Below, piece after piece: positions 25,206 to 33,605 of a DNA stretch of 64,000 nt. Position numbers and translations under genes: made by a program. How positions within the stretch are numbered: position 1 is the first letter of the stretch; each line of letters opens with the position of its first letter. The stretch is taken from contig JAWLHU010000012.1 of the NCBI GenBank assembly GCA_041690255.1, positions 185,168 to 249,167 on the forward strand, given 5' to 3'. This stretch comes from JAWLHU01 sp041690255 (GTDB lineage Bacteria > Bacillota > Sulfobacillia > Symbiobacteriales > Symbiobacteriaceae). The notes under the pieces were generated by a model. The model was not told the DNA's origin and searched no databases. It saw only the letters and a program-made list of their open reading frames with translations.

Positions 25206-25994
25206 CTAACGATTCTGCTCCAGGTGGGCGACCAGATCCATCTGCTTCAGCTCCGCCACCGTCTCCCGCAGGAGTTCCATGGCCCGTTCCGTCTTGGCCG
25301 GCAGTTCCTCGGGCCCACCGACAAAGACCAGCTCCCGGACCAGGGCGTAGACCGGCTCAGGCAGGTCATACTCCAGGTAGCGAAGGCCAAAGTTATGCCG
25401 CCACGGGCTGTACCGTGTCCGCAGCGCCTCGATCAATCGCGGGATGATCGCCCCCTGGTAGTAGCTGAGTGCGTCTACCTCACGGCCCCGCCGCAGCTCC
25501 TTCCCCACGAACACGTGAAACAGCTCTGCCGGCAGCATGAGGAGATCCGAGCGCTTCGTGAGGCGTCCGGCGAACTCGGTGGAATCGGTCGGCACCTGCC
25601 GGATCACGCCCTCCTTGTCGAAGATCACGGACGGGTGTCCGTGGATCTCCGGCTCCAGGAACCAGTTCTTAGCCGTGCTCTCCATGATCACCAGGTCCAC
25701 GAGCAGGTACGGGCTGGTCCCGGCGAGCCGGTAGAAGGCCTGCCAGTGACCGTGCCATGAGGGCTGCGGCACAAGGAAGCGCATGTCGACGGGTCCGATC
25801 CGCTCCAGGGCCCGTTCCACCCGCTCCTGCGCCTCCGCCGCCGCCCCCGCTTCCACCACTACATGCAGGTCCAGGTCGGAGAGTTCGTCGGCGCGGCCCA
25901 TGGCCGTCGAGCCCTGCTCCCAGAATGCCTTGACCTGATCACACCCCTCCAGTTCTGACCGGAGTGCCTGGAGAATCTGGTCGCGTGTAGACAT
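25206..25994 (-). CDS. Nucleotidyltransferase-domain protein
   Basis: The start is the ATG at 25994, preceded by GGGGG at about seven bases, giving 262 residues. The N-terminal pol-beta-type nucleotidyltransferase motif is GSTAMGRADELSDLDLHVVV (residues 28-47), with GS and DxD metal ligands. The C-terminal half is helical (LLMLPAELFHVFVGKELRRG), like aminoglycoside or lincosamide nucleotidyltransferases. The target is unknown and antibiotic resistance should not be assumed. It is a stand-alone gene upstream of comEC. Confidence 0.8.
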   Translation of the reverse strand: MSTRDQILQALRSELEGCDQVKAFWEQGSTAMGRADELSDLDLHVVVEAGAAAEAQERVERALERIGPVDMRFLVPQPSWHGHWQAFYRLAGTSPYLLVDLVIMESTAKNWFLEPEIHGHPSVIFDKEGVIRQVPTDSTEFAGRLTKRSDLLMLPAELFHVFVGKELRRGREVDALSYYQGAIIPRLIEALRTRYSPWRHNFGLRYLEYDLPEPVYALVRELVFVGGPEELPAKTERAMELLRETVAELKQMDLVAHLEQNR

Positions 25995-26113
25995 TACAGC
26001 TACCCCCAAGTGTCAAGCGATAGTTCTATCATAGCGCACAGCATGCACATCCTACCATCGGAGGAGGAGAAGCTCGTCTTGTGATCGGATTCACGAATAG
26101 GACGAAAGGAGCA

Positions 26114-26142
26114 TGGTCAACTAGTAGCACGTGGCTTATACT
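26114..26142 (+). promoter_or_regulatory. Candidate promoter of the 48-residue peptide gene
   Basis: The -35-like TGGTCA (26114-26119), a 17-bp spacer and -10 TATACT (26137-26142) predict a leader of about 128 bases. That leader contains a TTGTTCG/CGAACAA hairpin. No gene is seen between 26010 and 26275. Confidence 0.5.
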
Positions 26143-26275
26143 GAACTCAGACGGGATTGTTCGATCTTTCACGAACAAGTCGAGCCGAGTCGAGCCAATC
26201 GGACCGCAGAACCATGCCTAATCTACATAACCTGCCACCCAGGTCATGTTCTTTCCGAAGAAGGAGGGTGCGCCT

Positions 26276-26422
26276 ATGTTCAGCGTCACGCCGGAGACCC
26301 ACTTCCTGCTCAGCCTCTTCATCTGTGTGATCGCATTCCTCGTGGCCCAGATCATTACCCATCCGGATGTCGAACTGCCCAAGGAAGGGGAACCCGTTGG
26401 CAGGGTCGCTCCGACCCACTAG
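26276..26422 (+). CDS. 48-residue single-pass membrane peptide
   Basis: This short gene has an ideal ribosome binding site (AAGGAGGG, then eight bases, then ATG). The product, MFSVTPETHFLLSLFICVIA onward, has one hydrophobic helix (residues 9-28) ending in VAQIITHP and a polar tail to residue 48. Two hairpins, one a good terminator, follow the stop. The promoter, ribosome binding site and terminator together make it a credible independent gene. The function is unknown. Confidence 0.65.
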   Translation: MFSVTPETHFLLSLFICVIAFLVAQIITHPDVELPKEGEPVGRVAPTH

Positions 26423-26433
26423 CCAGACCAACC

Positions 26434-26517
26434 AATCGAGGCGAGTCCCCGCCGGCCTCGCCTCGATTCATGCCCACTCAGCCATACAGAAGGCGACCTG
26501 CAGAAGCGGGTCGCCTT
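26434..26517 (+). terminator. Tandem hairpins, second an intrinsic terminator
   Basis: A 12-bp perfect stem AATCGAGGCGAG / CTCGCCTCGATT (26434-26468) is followed by a second stem AAGGCGACC / GGTCGCCTT (26490-26517) ending in TTC. The second is the likely terminator for the 48-residue peptide gene. Confidence 0.8.
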
Positions 26518-26786
26518 TTCCCATTACCCCGGTGCTCCTTGCGGGCGTCTAATCGTCGCCGGGGTCTTTCTGCTGAACTTCCTGGCCACGGTTACCACAT
26601 TCGGCGCGAACGGCGTCTAGATCCTCAGTTGGCCGACGCCAACCTGGGACTACCGCTCGCCCACGGCTTTTTTGTGACTCGAAACAGTTGTGAGAAGGAA
26701 CCGGGTAACCGAATAACGAATCATTTGTCCCGGCGTGTGCCCCCTGGGGTAAACACGCCGAAATCTATTAGGACGAAAGGTGTGAG
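26518..26786. other. potA upstream region with hairpin, no gene seen
   Basis: No credible gene is present here. There is a loose stem ACCCCGG/CCGGGGT with a long loop near 26525-26563. A perfect 8-bp stem CGGCGTGT / ACACGCCG lies at 26731-26738 and 26753-26760 with an internal CCCC/GGGG pairing, about 30 bases before potA. It could be a leader regulatory hairpin. No known riboswitch consensus was recognised. Confidence 0.4.
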
Positions 26787-27848
26787 ATCGCCACGAACGC
26801 GATGGTCGAATTTCGCGGAGTGAGCAAGTACTTTGGCTTAACGGGAGCCCTTGACAACCTTCATCTCGCCATCCGTCCGGGAGAGTTTCTGACCCTCCTT
26901 GGCCCCAGCGGGTGTGGCAAGACCACCACCTTGCGCCTGCTCGCGGGCTTTGAGGAGCCTACCACCGGGGAGATTATCCTCGCCGGCGAGTCCGTGCAGA
27001 ATCTCCCGGCTTATCGGCGACCCGTCAACACGGTCTTCCAGCACTACGCACTCTTCCCCCACATGACCGTGTACGAGAATGTCGCCTTTGGCCTCCGCAT
27101 GCAGAAGGTGAGCAAAAAGCAGGTCGCCGAGCGGGTCGATCGCGCTCTGGCCCAGGTCCGGCTGGGAAACCTGGGGAACCGCCACCCCCGTGAGCTGTCC
27201 GGCGGCCAGCAGCAGCGGGTCGCCCTCGCCCGGGCCCTGGTCATGGAGCCCAAGGTCCTCCTGCTGGACGAGCCCCTCGGAGCGCTCGACCTCCAACTCC
27301 GCCGGGCCATGCAGGTCGAGCTGAAACAACTGCAGCGCGAGATTGGCGCCACCTTCCTCTACGTCACCCACGACCAGGAGGAGGCACTGGCCATGTCCGA
27401 TCGGATCGCCGTCATGCGCGACGGCAAAATCGAGCAGCTCGGCACGCCCGAGGAGGTCTACCTGCGCCCCGCCACCCGATTCGTCGCCCAATTCCTCGGG
27501 GAGGCGAACCTGCTGGAGGGCATGGCGGAACCGACCGGTCGCCTCCGCTGGGCCGACCACCTGCTGGCTGTCGATCGACCCCTCCCCGGTGGTACAGCCA
27601 CCGTCGCCCTGCGGCCCGAGCGGGTCCGCGTCGTCTGGCGAGGGGGCACCGACATCTCCCGGCCGGGCGAGAACCGGCTGAAGGGCCACGTGCTCGAGCG
27701 GCTCTTCGTGGGTACCGGCACTCGCCTCGTCGTCGAGGTGGCCGGCCAGAAGGTAGCCGCCCTCCTGCCCCCCGGCCCCGGCCCGGACCCGGGCGACGTG
27801 GTAGAGCTGGCCTTCCCCGCCGACCAGTGCGTGGTGGTAGCCTCATGA
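26787..27848 (+). CDS. potA: Spermidine/putrescine ABC transporter ATP-binding protein PotA
   Basis: This ABC ATPase has Walker A GPSGCGKTT, Q-loop VFQHYALFPHM, signature LSGGQQQR, Walker B VLLLDEP and a C-terminal TOBE-like domain (VALRPERVRV). It energises polyamine uptake on the inner face of the membrane. The first ATG in frame is at 26802 but is 21 bases from AAAGG. An in-frame ATC at 26787 is six bases from AAAGG, and the frame opens only after a TAG at 26769. I therefore place the start at 26787 (353 residues), tentatively. It overlaps potB by ATGA. Confidence 0.92.
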   Translation: MATNAMVEFRGVSKYFGLTGALDNLHLAIRPGEFLTLLGPSGCGKTTTLRLLAGFEEPTTGEIILAGESVQNLPAYRRPVNTVFQHYALFPHMTVYENVAFGLRMQKVSKKQVAERVDRALAQVRLGNLGNRHPRELSGGQQQRVALARALVMEPKVLLLDEPLGALDLQLRRAMQVELKQLQREIGATFLYVTHDQEEALAMSDRIAVMRDGKIEQLGTPEEVYLRPATRFVAQFLGEANLLEGMAEPTGRLRWADHLLAVDRPLPGGTATVALRPERVRVVWRGGTDISRPGENRLKGHVLERLFVGTGTRLVVEVAGQKVAALLPPGPGPDPGDVVELAFPADQCVVVAS

Positions 27849-28711
27849 GAGCACCCCGCCCCTCTGCCTGGAAGGGCTGGGCAGCCCTCGCCCCCGGCGT
27901 GCTATGGCTCGGCGCCCTTGTTGCGGCCCCCCTCGTGCTCATGCTGCTCTACAGCCTGGCCTCCCGGCTGGCCCCGGGCTCTCCCTGGCCCGAGGGCTTC
28001 TCGCTGGAGCACTACAGCCGGCTCTTCGACCCGCTCTACGCCCGGATTTTCCTCCGCTCGATCCTCCAGGCCTCCCTCGCAGCCTTCTTCTCGCTGCTGC
28101 TGGGCTACCCGCTGGCCTACTACATCGCCCGAAGCCCCCTGGCCAAGCGAGACCGGCTCCTGCTCCTGGTGGTGATCCCCTTCTGGACCAACTTCCTGGT
28201 CCGGACCTACGCCTGGATGGTCCTGCTGCGCGCCCAGGGCGTGATCAACTCGCTCCTCGTGGCGACCGGCCTGATCAGCGAACCGCTTCCCCTCCTCTAC
28301 AACGAGGTGGCGGTCCAGGTCGGCCTGGTATACACCCTCATGCCCCTGCTGATCCTGCCGCTCTACGCCAACCTGGAGAAGCTGGACCAGCGCCTGCTGG
28401 ACGCCGCCAGCGACCTGGGCGCCAACCCAGCCTCCGCCTTCTGGTCGGTGACATGGCCCCTCTCCCGGCCCGGCGTGATCCTCGGCTCCATGATGGTCTT
28501 TATCTCCGCCTTCGGCATGTACCTGGTGCCCGACCTCATGGGCGGCGCCCGGTCGATCATGGTCGGCAACCTGATCCAGAACCAGTTCCTCCAGGCCCGC
28601 AACTGGCCCTTCGGAGCCGCTTCGGCGCTCGCCCTGACCGCCGTCGTTCTGGGCCTGGCCCTTCTGGTCCAGCGCTGGGGCCGGCTCGACGGACAGGGGG
28701 TGCGGCGGTGA
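27845..28711 (+). CDS. potB: Spermidine/putrescine ABC transporter permease PotB
   Basis: This 288-residue inner-membrane permease has six membrane helices. It has the EAA loop that contacts PotA (LLDAASDLGANPASAFWSVT) and typical PotB features such as PFWTNFLVRTYAWMVLL and LVPDLMGGARSIMVGNLI. The ATG overlaps the potA stop (ATGA), indicating translational coupling. An earlier in-frame GTG at 27827 is not favoured because the ATG matches the overlap pattern of the whole operon. Confidence 0.95.
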   Translation: MRAPRPSAWKGWAALAPGVLWLGALVAAPLVLMLLYSLASRLAPGSPWPEGFSLEHYSRLFDPLYARIFLRSILQASLAAFFSLLLGYPLAYYIARSPLAKRDRLLLLVVIPFWTNFLVRTYAWMVLLRAQGVINSLLVATGLISEPLPLLYNEVAVQVGLVYTLMPLLILPLYANLEKLDQRLLDAASDLGANPASAFWSVTWPLSRPGVILGSMMVFISAFGMYLVPDLMGGARSIMVGNLIQNQFLQARNWPFGAASALALTAVVLGLALLVQRWGRLDGQGVRR

Positions 28712-29481
28712 AGAGTCGCTGGCTGACCGGCTACGCCTGGGCTGCCTACGGGTTCCTCTACCTGCCCGTCCTGATCCTCATGCTCCTCTCCTTCAACGCC
28801 TCCCGCACCAGCGCCGTCTGGAAGGGGTTCACACTCGACTGGTACCTGAAGCTCCTCTCCAACGAGATGCTCTGGGAAGCGGTTCGCAACAGCCTGATCA
28901 TCGCCCTGGCAACGGCGCTGCTCTCCACCATCATAGGTACCATGACGGCGGTCGCTCTTCATCGGAACCGGATTCCCGGGCGGATGTTGGTCGAGGGGCT
29001 GCTCTACCTCCCCCTCGTCCTGCCCGATATCGTCCTGGGTGTCGGGGCGCTCGTCCTCTTCACGGCGCTCGGGATCAGGCTCGGTCTGGGCACGATCCTG
29101 GCGGCCCACGTGGGCACATCCATCTCGTATGTGGTCCTCGTCCTGCGGGCAAGGCTGGCCGACATGGATCAGAACCTGGAGGACGCCGCCCGCGACCTGG
29201 GCGCCACCCCCTGGCAGACGGTGCGACACGTCACCCTGCCGCTGCTGGCACCGGCGATCCTGGCGGGTGGGCTTCTCGCCTTCACCCTATCCCTGGATGA
29301 TTTCATTCTCTCCTTCTTCACAGCGGGTCCAGGGGCGACCACACTGCCCCTGCGCATTTACGGCATGGTAAAGACCGGCCTCACCCCCGAAGTGAACGCC
29401 CTCTCCACCGTGCTGCTCCTGGTCACCGGCCTGGCCACGTACCTGTATCAACGGTTGACAAAGAGTGGGGAGAACACGTAG
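28708..29481 (+). CDS. potC: Spermidine/putrescine ABC transporter permease PotC
   Basis: This 257-residue partner permease starts at the GTG at 28708, overlapping the potB stop (GTGA); the long open frame upstream is an artefact of GC-rich DNA. It has six membrane helices, the EAA loop NLEDAARDLGATPWQTVRHV, and the PotC-typical SLDDFILSFFTAGPGATTLP. It forms the channel with PotB. Confidence 0.95.
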   Translation: MKSRWLTGYAWAAYGFLYLPVLILMLLSFNASRTSAVWKGFTLDWYLKLLSNEMLWEAVRNSLIIALATALLSTIIGTMTAVALHRNRIPGRMLVEGLLYLPLVLPDIVLGVGALVLFTALGIRLGLGTILAAHVGTSISYVVLVLRARLADMDQNLEDAARDLGATPWQTVRHVTLPLLAPAILAGGLLAFTLSLDDFILSFFTAGPGATTLPLRIYGMVKTGLTPEVNALSTVLLLVTGLATYLYQRLTKSGENT

Positions 29482-29498
29482 CAAGGGAGGACGAACAG

Positions 29499-30602
29499 AT
29501 GCAGAATCGGTGGGGGCGGGCTCTGACCGCCCTGGCGCTGGTCGCGGCTCTGGCGGCAGGCTGCTCCGGAGGCGGGCAGAAGGAGAGCGACATTCCAGCC
29601 GCAGCAAAGGATTCGAAGGTGGATACCACCAAGCTCTCCAAGGAACTAAACGTCTTCAACTGGACCGAGTACCTGCCCGAATCGGTGATCGATGAATTCG
29701 AGAAGCTCTACGGGGTGAAGGTGAACTACGACACCTACTCCTCCAATGAAGAGATGCACGCCAAGCTCAAGGCCGGCGGCTCCGGCTACGACCTCGTCTT
29801 CCCTGAGATCTACATGATCAAGGTCCTGAAGCGCGAGGGCCTGCTGGAGCAGATCGACAAGGCAAACATCCCTAATCTGGCGAATGTTGATGACCGCTTC
29901 AAGGGGCTCCCCCACGACCCGGAGAATGAGTACTCGATTCCCTACCTGTGGGGGACGACCGGGATTGTGATCAACACCGAGAAAATCAAGCCGGAGCAGA
30001 TCAAGACCTGGGCCGACCTCTGGAGGCCCGAGTTCAAGGACCGGCTGGTCATGCCGGACGATGCCCGCGAGATGATCGGCATTGCCCTGCGGACCAGCGG
30101 CAAGTCGCTCAACACGACCGATGAGGCCTCGCTGAACCAGGCCAAGGAGAAGCTCCTGGCCCTGAGGCCCAACGTGAAGGCCTACAACAGCGACAGCCCG
30201 AAGGATCTGCTGCTGGGCGGCGAGGTCTGGGGTGGCGTCGTCTGGAGCGGCGAGGCTGCGCTGGTGATCCGGGAGAGCGGCAAGTACCAGTACATCATCC
30301 CGCCGGAGGGCGTCACCCTCTGGATCGACAACGTAGCGATTCCCAAGGGGGCGGCCAACAAGTACACCGCCGAGGTCTTCCTCAACTTCCTGCTCACCCC
30401 GGAGGTGAGCGCGAAGCTCTCGGAGGAGTACCCCTACGGCAACCCCAACAAGGCGGCGCTCCAGTACATTCCCGAGGCGGACAAGCAGAACCCGGCCATC
30501 TTCCCCTCGGCGGAGGCAATGAAGAAGACCGAGTCGCTGGACGACCTGGGCGATGAGATGAACCAGGTCTTCGACCAGATCTGGACGGAGATCAAAGGGT
30601 AG
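29499..30602 (+). CDS. potD: Polyamine-binding lipoprotein PotD
   Basis: This 367-residue solute receptor has GGGAGG upstream of its ATG. The lipoprotein signal has lipobox LAAGC (Cys22). The mature domain has the PotD/PotF pattern: LNVFNWTEYLPESVIDEFEK, YDLVFPEIYM, PYLWGTTGIVINTEKI and VTLWIDNVAIPKGA. These carry the aromatic and acidic residues that grip the diamine. Anchored outside the cell, it delivers spermidine or putrescine to PotBC. It is the last gene of potABCD. Confidence 0.95.
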   Translation: MQNRWGRALTALALVAALAAGCSGGGQKESDIPAAAKDSKVDTTKLSKELNVFNWTEYLPESVIDEFEKLYGVKVNYDTYSSNEEMHAKLKAGGSGYDLVFPEIYMIKVLKREGLLEQIDKANIPNLANVDDRFKGLPHDPENEYSIPYLWGTTGIVINTEKIKPEQIKTWADLWRPEFKDRLVMPDDAREMIGIALRTSGKSLNTTDEASLNQAKEKLLALRPNVKAYNSDSPKDLLLGGEVWGGVVWSGEAALVIRESGKYQYIIPPEGVTLWIDNVAIPKGAANKYTAEVFLNFLLTPEVSAKLSEEYPYGNPNKAALQYIPEADKQNPAIFPSAEAMKKTESLDDLGDEMNQVFDQIWTEIKG

Positions 30603-30609
30603 ATGGATG

Positions 30610-30639
30610 GGGGTCCGGAGCCTGATGGCACCGGACCCC
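30610..30639 (+). terminator. Intrinsic terminator of potABCD
   Basis: The stem GGGGTCCGG / CCGGACCCC with a 12-base loop is followed by TTCTCTTC. Confidence 0.85.
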
Positions 30640-30771
30640 TTCTCTTCGTGTGATGGTCTCTGCGGAAGCCGGGGGGCGCCCAGTTGCTGACACCCCCCCG
30701 ACTCCGCCCGCTTTCGACGGGTTTGAGCCTGAGTTCTTGTCGAGATCGGGCAGAGCGGGCCCGGCGGGCGG

Positions 30772-31368
30772 TCACACGAGCGGATGAACGTCGAGGAGCC
30801 TGTCCAACAGCCCCAGGTAGTAGCTCGGCGCCAGCGCCAGATGCGCCGGGAACGGCTCCCGCAGGATCGCCTCGCCCCCGGCGGCCAGGTAACGCTCCAG
30901 GGTCATCTCTTCCCGGACCAGGCGGGCCAGCCAGGCCCGGTCCAGCAGGAGCAAGCCCCGGGTCTCCGCCGCCGGCCGGGGCGGGTCCGCCGTGACCGTG
31001 AGGTAGAGCGGGGTGAACCGCCCCGGCTCCCGCTCGTAGACCAGCAGCGGCGCAGGCTGATCGGGCCACGGCACCGGCACCAGTTCCCCCCCATCGGTCA
31101 GGTAGGTGGCGGGCACCGGGAGTGGCTCCACCCGCACGGTCGCCTCCTCCATGGCCTCACGCTGAACAGATTCCCACGGGCTCTCCCCCTCCTCCAGGTG
31201 CCCCCCCAACCGCACGACTCCCAGCCGGTCGCCCGCCTTATTGGGCCCCACCTGAAACAGAAAGCGGCTCCCGGTCCAAAGGTAGGCCCCGGCGGTCTGA
31301 ATTCTGCCCGGGATCATCACGACCAGCTCCAGTTCTGCGCCCGAATTGTCGAACCCTGCGGCTCTCAT
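30772..31368 (-). CDS. Nudix hydrolase
   Basis: This 198-residue protein has a Nudix box GHLEEGESPWESVQ then REAMEEATV (about residues 56-78). It retains the REuxEE metal-binding core, with the usual Gly before the last hydrophobic residue replaced by Thr. Nudix enzymes cleave nucleoside diphosphates linked to another moiety; the substrate is unknown. The ATG at 31368 lacks a ribosome binding site. The ATG at 31317, nine bases after GGAG, is a good alternative that removes 17 residues. It stands alone between pot and the MoxR cluster. Confidence 0.85.
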   Translation of the reverse strand: MRAAGFDNSGAELELVVMIPGRIQTAGAYLWTGSRFLFQVGPNKAGDRLGVVRLGGHLEEGESPWESVQREAMEEATVRVEPLPVPATYLTDGGELVPVPWPDQPAPLLVYEREPGRFTPLYLTVTADPPRPAAETRGLLLLDRAWLARLVREEMTLERYLAAGGEAILREPFPAHLALAPSYYLGLLDRLLDVHPLV

Positions 31369-31599
31369 ACCCGTATAAGGAGTGAGGGCTTTTCCGCGGT
31401 AGAGCCGGCCAGAAAGAGCAACACTAGGCCCAGCCAGTGCGAACGCAAACCGCCATCCCCTCTATCTTTTACATTAGACGGTGCTCCGCTCGGAGAGGCT
31501 CCGGTTCCTTGACCCCCAGGCAGGACAAAACAGTCTATATGCGAAATTATACGGTATCTGCGGAGATACCGGGAGATCGATGGGGAGGAAGAGAAAACG

Positions 31600-32565
31600 A
31601 TGTCCAACTTTGTTCAGGGCCCCACCGAACCGATTCTGAAGCCACGCGACCTGGGACAGATCCTGGATCAGTCCTTCCGACTCTTCGGGCGCAACTGGAA
31701 GTCGTTCGTCAAGATCGGCCTGATCAGTGCGATCCCCTTCATGGTCAACGGCTTTGTCGCGGCCTCCATCATGCCGGTTGGTGATCCAAGCAACCTGGAG
31801 AACAACCTCTTTGTCCGGGTGATCACCCAGGCAGACCGGGGCGACTTCAGCGGTTTGATCGGCCTCGGCGCCGGCTACGGCGTGCTCATGCTCCTCTTCC
31901 TGCTGCTCTATCCCCTGGTCCAGGGCGCCCTGATCGATGTCTCCGCCCGGGCGGTCCTGCACATGGAGCAGGTCCCGACCGGCGAGTCCCTGCGCATCGG
32001 TGCCAGCCGCTACTGGCCCATGCTCGGCACAATGGCCCTCATGATCCCGATCATGCTGCTCGCCTTCCCGGTGCTGATCCTCGGCGGACTCGTGATCTTC
32101 TCCCCGATTACCCTGCCCCTCGGCTACGCGGCCATCCTCGTCGTCACCGTCTTCTTTGGCCAGGCGATCATTATCGAGGGCAAGGGCGGCGGCATTCCGG
32201 CCATTTCCCGGGCCTACGAGCTGGGCCGCTCCCGCTTCTGGCCCCTCATGGGCCTGGGGGTTGTCTTCACCCTCATGACCACCGTGATCTCCAGCATCAT
32301 CACCACCCCGCTCTCCCTGGGCGCCGGCATCGTCGCGGCCATGGGCAACTCCGGGGCGATCTTCAGCGTGGTCTACCTGCTGCAGGGGCTCGTCTACGCC
32401 GTCGTCACCCCCTTCACCGCCCTCGGCCAGACCATCGCCTACTTCGATGTCCGGGTCCGCAAGGAAGGCTACGACCTGGAGGTCATGGCCCAACAGCAGC
32501 AACATCAGCAGCAGGGCCCGCAGCCGGTGATCACCCCGCCGCCGCCCCAAGACTGGCAGCCATGA
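31600..32565 (+). CDS. Polytopic membrane protein heading the MoxR/DUF58 cluster
   Basis: This 321-residue protein resembles the membrane domain found in glycerophosphoryl diester phosphodiesterases and related DUF proteins: an N-terminal LGQILDQSFRLFGRNWK segment followed by about six membrane helices, without any catalytic domain. A Gln-rich then Pro-rich tail (residues 295-321) is cytoplasmic. Its stop overlaps the next ATG. It is the first gene of a five-gene, tightly overlapped operon and probably forms part of the same envelope complex. Confidence 0.75.
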   Translation: MSNFVQGPTEPILKPRDLGQILDQSFRLFGRNWKSFVKIGLISAIPFMVNGFVAASIMPVGDPSNLENNLFVRVITQADRGDFSGLIGLGAGYGVLMLLFLLLYPLVQGALIDVSARAVLHMEQVPTGESLRIGASRYWPMLGTMALMIPIMLLAFPVLILGGLVIFSPITLPLGYAAILVVTVFFGQAIIIEGKGGGIPAISRAYELGRSRFWPLMGLGVVFTLMTTVISSIITTPLSLGAGIVAAMGNSGAIFSVVYLLQGLVYAVVTPFTALGQTIAYFDVRVRKEGYDLEVMAQQQQHQQQGPQPVITPPPPQDWQP

Positions 32566-33605
32566 TCTACCGGCGACTCCTGGCCCTGCTCGCCCTGCTC
32601 CTCCTCCTGCCCGGCACAGCCGCCGCCGCGCCCCAGCCAATCTCCCTGGCTGACTACCAGAGCATGCTCCGCCATGGGATCAGCCACCTGGAGAAGGCCG
32701 AGCGCTACGGGGCCGCAAATCCCACCGGGGCCATTCCCGAGATCGATGCGGCCAAGCCGTACCTGAAGGGCACCTGGCTGGTCCAGGGACCCCACGGCGA
32801 TGCCGCGGCCGACCTCACCCCTGTCGCCACCCTCCTGGACCGGGCCGGCCCGACCCTGACCGAGCCCCGGGCCAACCTCTCCCGGGCCCTGGCCCTGGCG
32901 AAGGACCACCTCGCAGCGGCCGAGGCCCTCGGCACGGCCCAGCCGATCACAGCACCCGAGGCCCGCAAGACCCTGGAAGATGCCCTGGAGGCCACAAAGG
33001 CACGAACCGTGCTCCAGCGGATCCAGGAGTGGCTGCGGAACCTCTTCCTCCGCCCCGTGGAGGAGGGCGCCTCCCGGGTGTTCCAGGCCCCGCCCTGGGT
33101 CTACTGGCTGGGCGGTTCGATCGCCTTCCTCGCCCTGACCTGGATCGGCATCTCCCTCTACCGCTCCCTCTCCGGCCACGCCGCCCCTGGCGAAGCGACC
33201 CTCAGCCAGGCCCTGGCCGGCCACCCGGACCGGCCCACTACCCCGGCCGAGCTCCGCGCCCTGGCCCGCCAACTGGCCGAGCGGGGCGAGCACCTGGAGG
33301 GTCTGCGGGCCGCTCATCTGGCCCTCTTACGGCAGTACGATGCGATCGGCCTGATCCGCTACGTGCCCGCCCTGACCAACCGGGAGCACGAGCGGCAACT
33401 GCGCCGCCAACTGCCCGACCTGGCCCAGCAGTTCCGCACCCTGAATGACCTGGTCGATGACCGGCTCTACTCGGGCCACGGGGCGAGCATCGAGGACTTC
33501 CTGACCGTCGACGGACTCGTCGACCAGCTCTGGCGAGAGGGGGATGCCATATCGAGAAGCGCAGAGGCGATTCCTGGTCGATCATCATCGGCTTCATCGC
33601 GCTGA
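32562..33605 (+). CDS. DUF4129-domain protein
   Basis: This 347-residue protein has an ATG overlapping the preceding stop. It has an Ala-rich signal peptide, an extracytoplasmic helical region (residues 28-175), one membrane helix (VYWLGGSIAFLALTWIGISL) and a C-terminal cytoplasmic DUF4129 domain. That domain carries the conserved AHLALLRQYDAIGLIRYVP and LTNREH. DUF4129 proteins regularly accompany MoxR ATPases and DUF58/transglutaminase proteins. The role is not established; scaffolding in envelope assembly is inferred. Its 3' end overlaps the next gene. Confidence 0.8.
   Translation: MIYRRLLALLALLLLLPGTAAAAPQPISLADYQSMLRHGISHLEKAERYGAANPTGAIPEIDAAKPYLKGTWLVQGPHGDAAADLTPVATLLDRAGPTLTEPRANLSRALALAKDHLAAAEALGTAQPITAPEARKTLEDALEATKARTVLQRIQEWLRNLFLRPVEEGASRVFQAPPWVYWLGGSIAFLALTWIGISLYRSLSGHAAPGEATLSQALAGHPDRPTTPAELRALARQLAERGEHLEGLRAAHLALLRQYDAIGLIRYVPALTNREHERQLRRQLPDLAQQFRTLNDLVDDRLYSGHGASIEDFLTVDGLVDQLWREGDAISRSAEAIPGRSSSASSR

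Noticed and set aside
26096..26782. Two copies of TAGGACGAAAGG (near 26099 and 26769), considered as a riboswitch core
   Set aside because: The motif recalls guanidine-type riboswitch loops, but the required paired stems and second loop are not found around either copy.
26131..26823. Long forward open frame of about 230 codons
   Set aside because: It crosses two strong hairpins and the 48-residue gene, is rich in Arg and Pro, and ends inside potA; no family features are visible.
27904..28707. Long frame continuous with potC upstream of its GTG
   Set aside because: It is an out-of-frame reading of potB with Pro/Gly/Arg-rich composition typical of GC-rich shadow frames.
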